From NCBI GenBank assembly GCA_023136305.1, contig JAGLSF010000009.1:1-18278 (forward strand): DNA of 18,278 nucleotides, given 5' to 3'. Under the pieces are notes generated by a model, which searched no databases, had not been told where the DNA came from, and saw only the letters and a list, made by a program, of their open reading frames with translations. The translations under genes were made by a program, and so were the position numbers. Position 1 is the first letter of the stretch, and every line of letters begins with the position of its first letter. This DNA comes from Spirochaetota bacterium. Its GTDB lineage: Bacteria; Spirochaetota; B62-G9; DRHN01. Positions 15,321 through 18,278 of this stretch are shown here, piece after piece.

Positions 15321-16256
15321 TTAACCGTGCCTGGTCAGGAAGTACTCGACATAGTTTCGATGAAACACACCTTCCATGGGGCCAAAGTAGGATGCGTTCA
15401 GAGCCCCGCAGGCGCTCCCGAGCCGCAGGCATTCTACAGGAGAAAGCCCCTCCAGATAGCCGCACAGAAAACCCGCGTCAAAGGCATCACCTGCACCGGT
15501 TGGGTCGACCTCATTGATGGCAAAGGGCTTCACCTCTATGGGCTGCCTGCCGTCCAGGTACAGGGCGCCCTTCTTACCCTTCTTGATCACCAGCGCTTTT
15601 GTCTTCTTCGAAAGCAGATACTCGGCAGCCTCTTCGACCGATCCCTTTCCCGTGATACTGAGAAGCTCCCTCTCGCCGGGAAGCAGAATATCCGACAGGC
15701 CGAGGACTGTACCAATCACATCGTCCAGATTTTCACCCTTCAGCAGCTCGACCCGAATATTGGGATCGAAGGACACGAGCCCTCCATCGGCCTTCACCAG
15801 CTCCGCAATGCGGTTTATTCGCTCACGCATCCTCCTGCCTGCCATGAGTGAGCAGCCCATAACGTGGAAGAGTTTGACTCCTCGCAAGTTTTTCTCGGGA
15901 GGATTCTCGAAAAGCCCGGCTGCGGCATTGGCAATGTGATAGATAAAGGTACGCTCACCGCTGCTCGCATAGCTCACAAAGGCAACTGCCGTGGTGGCCT
16001 CCTTCATTACCTGAATGAAGGAAACATCGACACCGTCTGCATGGAGGCGCCGAAGGGTGCGGTGCCCGAAACCGTCGTTTCCGACTGCACCCACAATACC
16101 CGCGCTGTGGCCGAGAAGCGCCACCTGATCGATGAAGATGGCCACCGCACCGCTTGGATAAGGCCCGCTGAAATCGCCCTGCACCCAGAGCGGGATGTCC
16201 CGTTCTTTTCGCATGATCTCGACCAGTATCTCGCCCGCAGTAAGTATGTCAGCCAT
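15321..16256 (-). CDS. PfkB/ribokinase-family sugar or polyol kinase
   Basis: This encodes 311 residues of the PfkB family. It has GxxGNDGFGHRTLRRLHADGV (from about residue 55) for the N-terminal family signature, FDPNIRVELL (163-172), LLPGERELLSITG (191-203), and the C-terminal signature DPTGAGDAFDAGF (251-263) with catalytic Asp 257 and the anion-hole glycines. It phosphorylates a hydroxyl on a sugar or similar small molecule with ATP. The substrate is not evident. Glycerate, the product expected from the phosphorylase, is one context-based possibility; fructose or another sugar are others. The start MADIL was chosen because GGAGGGGACA precedes its ATG directly. It is first in the kinase-GT-HAD-GT operon, which appears to be driven by the promoter at 16315-16343. 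Confidence 0.88.
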   Translation of the reverse strand: MADILTAGEILVEIMRKERDIPLWVQGDFSGPYPSGAVAIFIDQVALLGHSAGIVGAVGNDGFGHRTLRRLHADGVDVSFIQVMKEATTAVAFVSYASSGERTFIYHIANAAAGLFENPPEKNLRGVKLFHVMGCSLMAGRRMRERINRIAELVKADGGLVSFDPNIRVELLKGENLDDVIGTVLGLSDILLPGERELLSITGKGSVEEAAEYLLSKKTKALVIKKGKKGALYLDGRQPIEVKPFAINEVDPTGAGDAFDAGFLCGYLEGLSPVECLRLGSACGALNASYFGPMEGVFHRNYVEYFLTRHG

Positions 16257-16314
16257 TGTCCCCTCCATGCAGTAGAATCGGACCACAATCTTGAAGAACC
16301 CCCGAACAACCGGT

Positions 16315-16343
16315 ATTGTCAATTGCTTTCACGATTCTGTCAA
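16315..16343 (-). promoter_or_regulatory. Probable promoter of the kinase-GT-HAD-GT operon
   Basis: On the minus strand, a perfect TTGACA (16338-16343) is 17 bp from GACAAT (16315-16320), giving a leader of about 50 bases to the ATG at 16256. A second TTGACA overlaps the -10 but has no good partner. A 10-bp palindrome, ACATATATGT (16367-16376), lies about 25 bp upstream and could be an operator. Confidence 0.55.
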
Positions 16344-16483
16344 GGGGTATGATTCCTCCTCATGGTACATATATGTGGGAGTGGTGAGCATGGTTGGGTA
16401 TCAAATATAAACCAGAATCGTGGCATTCTCTACATATCATAACCGACTATGGTGTTACATGAAATAAAAGGCCCCTTCTGATA

Positions 16484-16504
16484 GGGCAAACCTGAGGTCT
16501 GCCC
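16484..16504 (-). terminator. Hairpin downstream of the URO-D methyltransferase gene
   Basis: On the minus strand GGGCAGACC and GGTTTGCCC form a 9-bp stem (one G-U pair) with loop TCA. The plus strand has a mismatch there, so it is built for the minus transcript. A T-rich stretch (CCTTTTATTT) follows about 14 bases later, so it is an imperfect terminator or a 3'-end stabiliser. A second small hairpin (GGGGT/ACCCC, near 16535-16550) lies closer to the stop codon. Confidence 0.45.
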
Positions 16505-16555
16505 CGGAGGGACTTGGATTGTCGCAGAAAGGGCGGGGTGTTCACCCCCGTAATA

Positions 16556-17800
16556 TTATCCGTACACGCCGTATTCCTTGGTGAAATCGATCATGGCCTT
16601 GAGGTTTTCGGGTTTGGCCTGGTCGAGCATCACCGCGGCGTCCATGATGAAACCGCCGTCCTTGCCCACAGTGTCGATCAGCTTCCTGCAATACTCCCGA
16701 ACGTCATCGGGAGTGCCGGACAGAAGCAGGATGTTGGGCACATTACCCGCAATGGCCGCGATGCCGCCGAGCACTGACTTGGCTTTAACCATATCGGTCG
16801 TAGAGACGTGATAGATCACCTTGCCCTTGGGTATATCGGCAAAGTGTTCAAGCCGGCTCTCCACGTCCGCCTCGCAGTAGACCACAGGAATGATGCCCTT
16901 GTCGATCAATGCCAGCATTCCCTTGCGCAAATATGGCCAGTAGAAGGTATTGAACTGCTCGTCGGACATGAAGTTGCGTGTACCCTTGTGCATCCAGATC
17001 CAACAGTAGGGCAGCTCAGCTCCCTCTGCACCTGAACCGTACTCAATAAAGATCTTGGTGGCGACTTCCAGTGCCTCATGCAGCTTGTCCGGCCTTCGGC
17101 GTATGTCCATCAGGATTTCACGCGTTCCGCGCAGTGTATCGCCGATGATGTCGAAGGGAGCCCAGTCAAAGGCGGCGTAGAGCTGCGGGGTGCCCTTGGC
17201 CTTCATCTCATCCGCGTAATGCCCGATAGATTCAAACCAGCGGCCCAGCTCCTCGCCAGCAGCCGCGGCGTTTCGCAGTGCCTCCTGCACCTCCGGCGCT
17301 GCAAGGCCAACAAGGCCTCCCGTCCAGCCAAACCACATGAAGGTACGGACAGCCGGCCAATTCGATAATCCCTGCAGGGGCGGGAAGGAGCGCGGCAGCC
17401 ACTTGGACATGAGGAAATGCGACGGATCGTCGATGAACTCGTCGTACTCCTCCGCCTTCATGTTTTCGCTGTCGACATACTGGTACATGACATGGTCATC
17501 CAGCCCCCGTCCCGGCCACTTGAACCAGTTGATCTTCAGAAGCTCCATGGCAGGCGCCGGATAGGCCAAAATCGGCCCGAAGTCTAGGTCCGGCTGGAAA
17601 TAATCCTGGAACTTGTGACAGGCCTCTCGGGCCAGGGCGTAGTCATTCATGGCGTCCTTCAACGTAACTCCGGCAAAGGTGTATGGATACAATTGATAGG
17701 GTCCGAATACCGGCACGCGGTCCGGCACCTGCAGCGCGGCCACATCCAGGCAGCGCTTGACCCGTTCTTGATACAGCTGCTCAGGCGACTTGTCAGCCAT
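16556..17800 (-). CDS. URO-D-family (MtaA/MtbA-like) corrinoid methyltransferase
   Basis: This encodes 414 residues of the uroporphyrinogen-decarboxylase superfamily in its methyltransferase branch, which moves methyl groups to or from corrinoid proteins. Family marks are VPDRVPVFGPYQLYPY (25-40), the MtaA-like block DMVKAKSVLGGIAAIAGNVP (336-355), LLLSGTPDDVREYCRKLID (358-376) and GGFIMDAA (382-389) near the end. In MtaA/MtbA, zinc is held by His-x-Cys and a later Cys. Here the HxC position reads VYC (307-309) and the later Cys is Ala, so only C309 remains. It may use another metal set or bind a different substrate. It begins 1 bp after the corrinoid gene's stop with AGGAGGGAAATAAT ahead of the ATG, so the two are co-translated partners. 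The methyl donor is unknown. Confidence 0.85.
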   Translation of the reverse strand: MADKSPEQLYQERVKRCLDVAALQVPDRVPVFGPYQLYPYTFAGVTLKDAMNDYALAREACHKFQDYFQPDLDFGPILAYPAPAMELLKINWFKWPGRGLDDHVMYQYVDSENMKAEEYDEFIDDPSHFLMSKWLPRSFPPLQGLSNWPAVRTFMWFGWTGGLVGLAAPEVQEALRNAAAAGEELGRWFESIGHYADEMKAKGTPQLYAAFDWAPFDIIGDTLRGTREILMDIRRRPDKLHEALEVATKIFIEYGSGAEGAELPYCWIWMHKGTRNFMSDEQFNTFYWPYLRKGMLALIDKGIIPVVYCEADVESRLEHFADIPKGKVIYHVSTTDMVKAKSVLGGIAAIAGNVPNILLLSGTPDDVREYCRKLIDTVGKDGGFIMDAAVMLDQAKPENLKAMIDFTKEYGVYG

Positions 17801-17801
17801 A

Positions 17802-18278
17802 TTATTTCCCTCCTGTCCATGATTTGGTGAGCTTGACCGCAGTCGTTGCATCCGCACCGTAGGCATCGGCCCCCGCGTACTCCGCAGCCTCTTCGTTCAT
17901 GATGGAGCCGCCGATCATGACCCTGACCCCGTTTCGCAACCCGGCTTCCGTGATGGCATCCACCGTGTGCTTCATCTGGTCGAATGCCATTGTGAGAAAA
18001 CCGCTCATACCGACGACGTCGGGCTTCACTTCACGTATCCTTTCGACGAAATTCTCCTTGGAAACGTCGACACCGAGATCATGTACCTCGAAATTGTTGA
18101 CATCCAGCATAAACGCAACAACGTCCTTGCCGATGTCATGGATGTCTCCTGCTACCGTGCCAATGACCACCTTGCCGCTCGGTTTCGCCTGAGCTGCTTT
18201 GCCGCCCAACTTGGGTTTGACCAGATCGCCAAGCTGTTTCATCATATCACCGGCGAGTATCAGCTCGGGCAGAAAGTA
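17802..18278 (-). CDS. Corrinoid (B12)-binding methyltransferase protein, 5' end outside window
   Basis: The visible part is 158 residues, running off the right edge without a start. It begins YFLPELILAGDMMKQLGDLV, the end of the four-helix B12-binding cap domain, and continues with the Rossmann-type cobalamin domain. That domain has the cobalt-ligand motif DIHDIG (H47 of the visible part), DLGVDV, VGMSGFLTMAF and RVMIGGSIMNEEAAEYAGAD. An internal ATG at 18243-18245 would give a shorter product without the cap and is not the start. This is the methyl carrier: one methyltransferase methylates its cobalt and another takes the methyl group. The URO-D protein right after it is the natural partner. 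Further genes of the system, such as the substrate-specific methyltransferase and the reductive activator, would be expected upstream beyond the edge. Confidence 0.92.
   Translation of the reverse strand, partial: YFLPELILAGDMMKQLGDLVKPKLGGKAAQAKPSGKVVIGTVAGDIHDIGKDVVAFMLDVNNFEVHDLGVDVSKENFVERIREVKPDVVGMSGFLTMAFDQMKHTVDAITEAGLRNGVRVMIGGSIMNEEAAEYAGADAYGADATTAVKLTKSWTGGK

Noticed and set aside
16367..16376. 10-bp palindrome ACATATATGT as a firm operator
   Set aside because: A single short AT-rich palindrome can occur by chance; it is mentioned only with the promoter.
16330..16395. Small minus-strand frame (about 20 codons) upstream of the kinase as a leader peptide
   Set aside because: No good ribosome site, and the predicted promoter lies inside or downstream of it.

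Overview
The window is 18,278 bp of gene-dense, moderately GC-rich bacterial chromosome. It holds about 18 protein genes, no rRNA or tRNA that I could recognise, no CRISPR array and no mobile element. The gene set points to an anaerobic, Gram-negative, deltaproteobacterial-type (Desulfobacterota/Syntrophobacterales-like) organism. That set is a secreted YidD-like/TPR pair, a class I FbaB aldolase, a stand-alone MshEN domain, a corrinoid protein with a URO-D-type methyltransferase, and glucosylglycerate enzymes. The taxon is an inference from gene content only.

Layout. (1) Bases 1-3490, minus strand: a tightly overlapping operon of yidD-like, a TPR/membrane protein, a small unknown protein, and an AddB/RexB-like helicase-nuclease. 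The helicase frame is cut by one in-frame TAG (728-730) and then stays open to the left edge. (2) 3535-4764, plus strand: a CRP/FNR-family regulator followed by a RimI-like acetyltransferase. (3) 4764-7054, minus strand: murG then fbaB, ended by a UUCG-loop terminator. (4) 7055-8200: a structured intergenic region, then an adenosine-specific kinase and a 63-residue stand-alone MshEN (c-di-GMP-type) protein, both on plus.

(5) 8206-16256: a sugar-glycerate locus. It has a glucosyl-3-phosphoglycerate synthase carrying what looks like a C-terminal PTS EIIA type-2 domain. A GH13_18 phosphorylase, probably glucosylglycerate phosphorylase, is divergently transcribed from it. A convergent minus-strand operon follows: PfkB kinase, GT4, HAD hydrolase, GT4. 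Together these can be read as making, extending and recycling glucosylglycerate or mannosylglucosylglycerate. The synthase makes glucosyl-3-phosphoglycerate from a nucleotide-glucose and 3-phosphoglycerate, a phosphatase would release glucosylglycerate, and a GT4 enzyme could add a further sugar. The phosphorylase would recover glucose 1-phosphate and glycerate, and a kinase could return glycerate to central metabolism. The latter assignments are inference from context.

(6) 16484-18278, minus strand: a corrinoid-binding protein (its 5' end lies beyond the right edge) and a URO-D-family methyltransferase, the core pair of a corrinoid-dependent methyl-transfer system.

Stop codons of the 17 genes with a visible natural end are mixed (six TAA, six TGA, five TAG), so TAG is an ordinary stop here.
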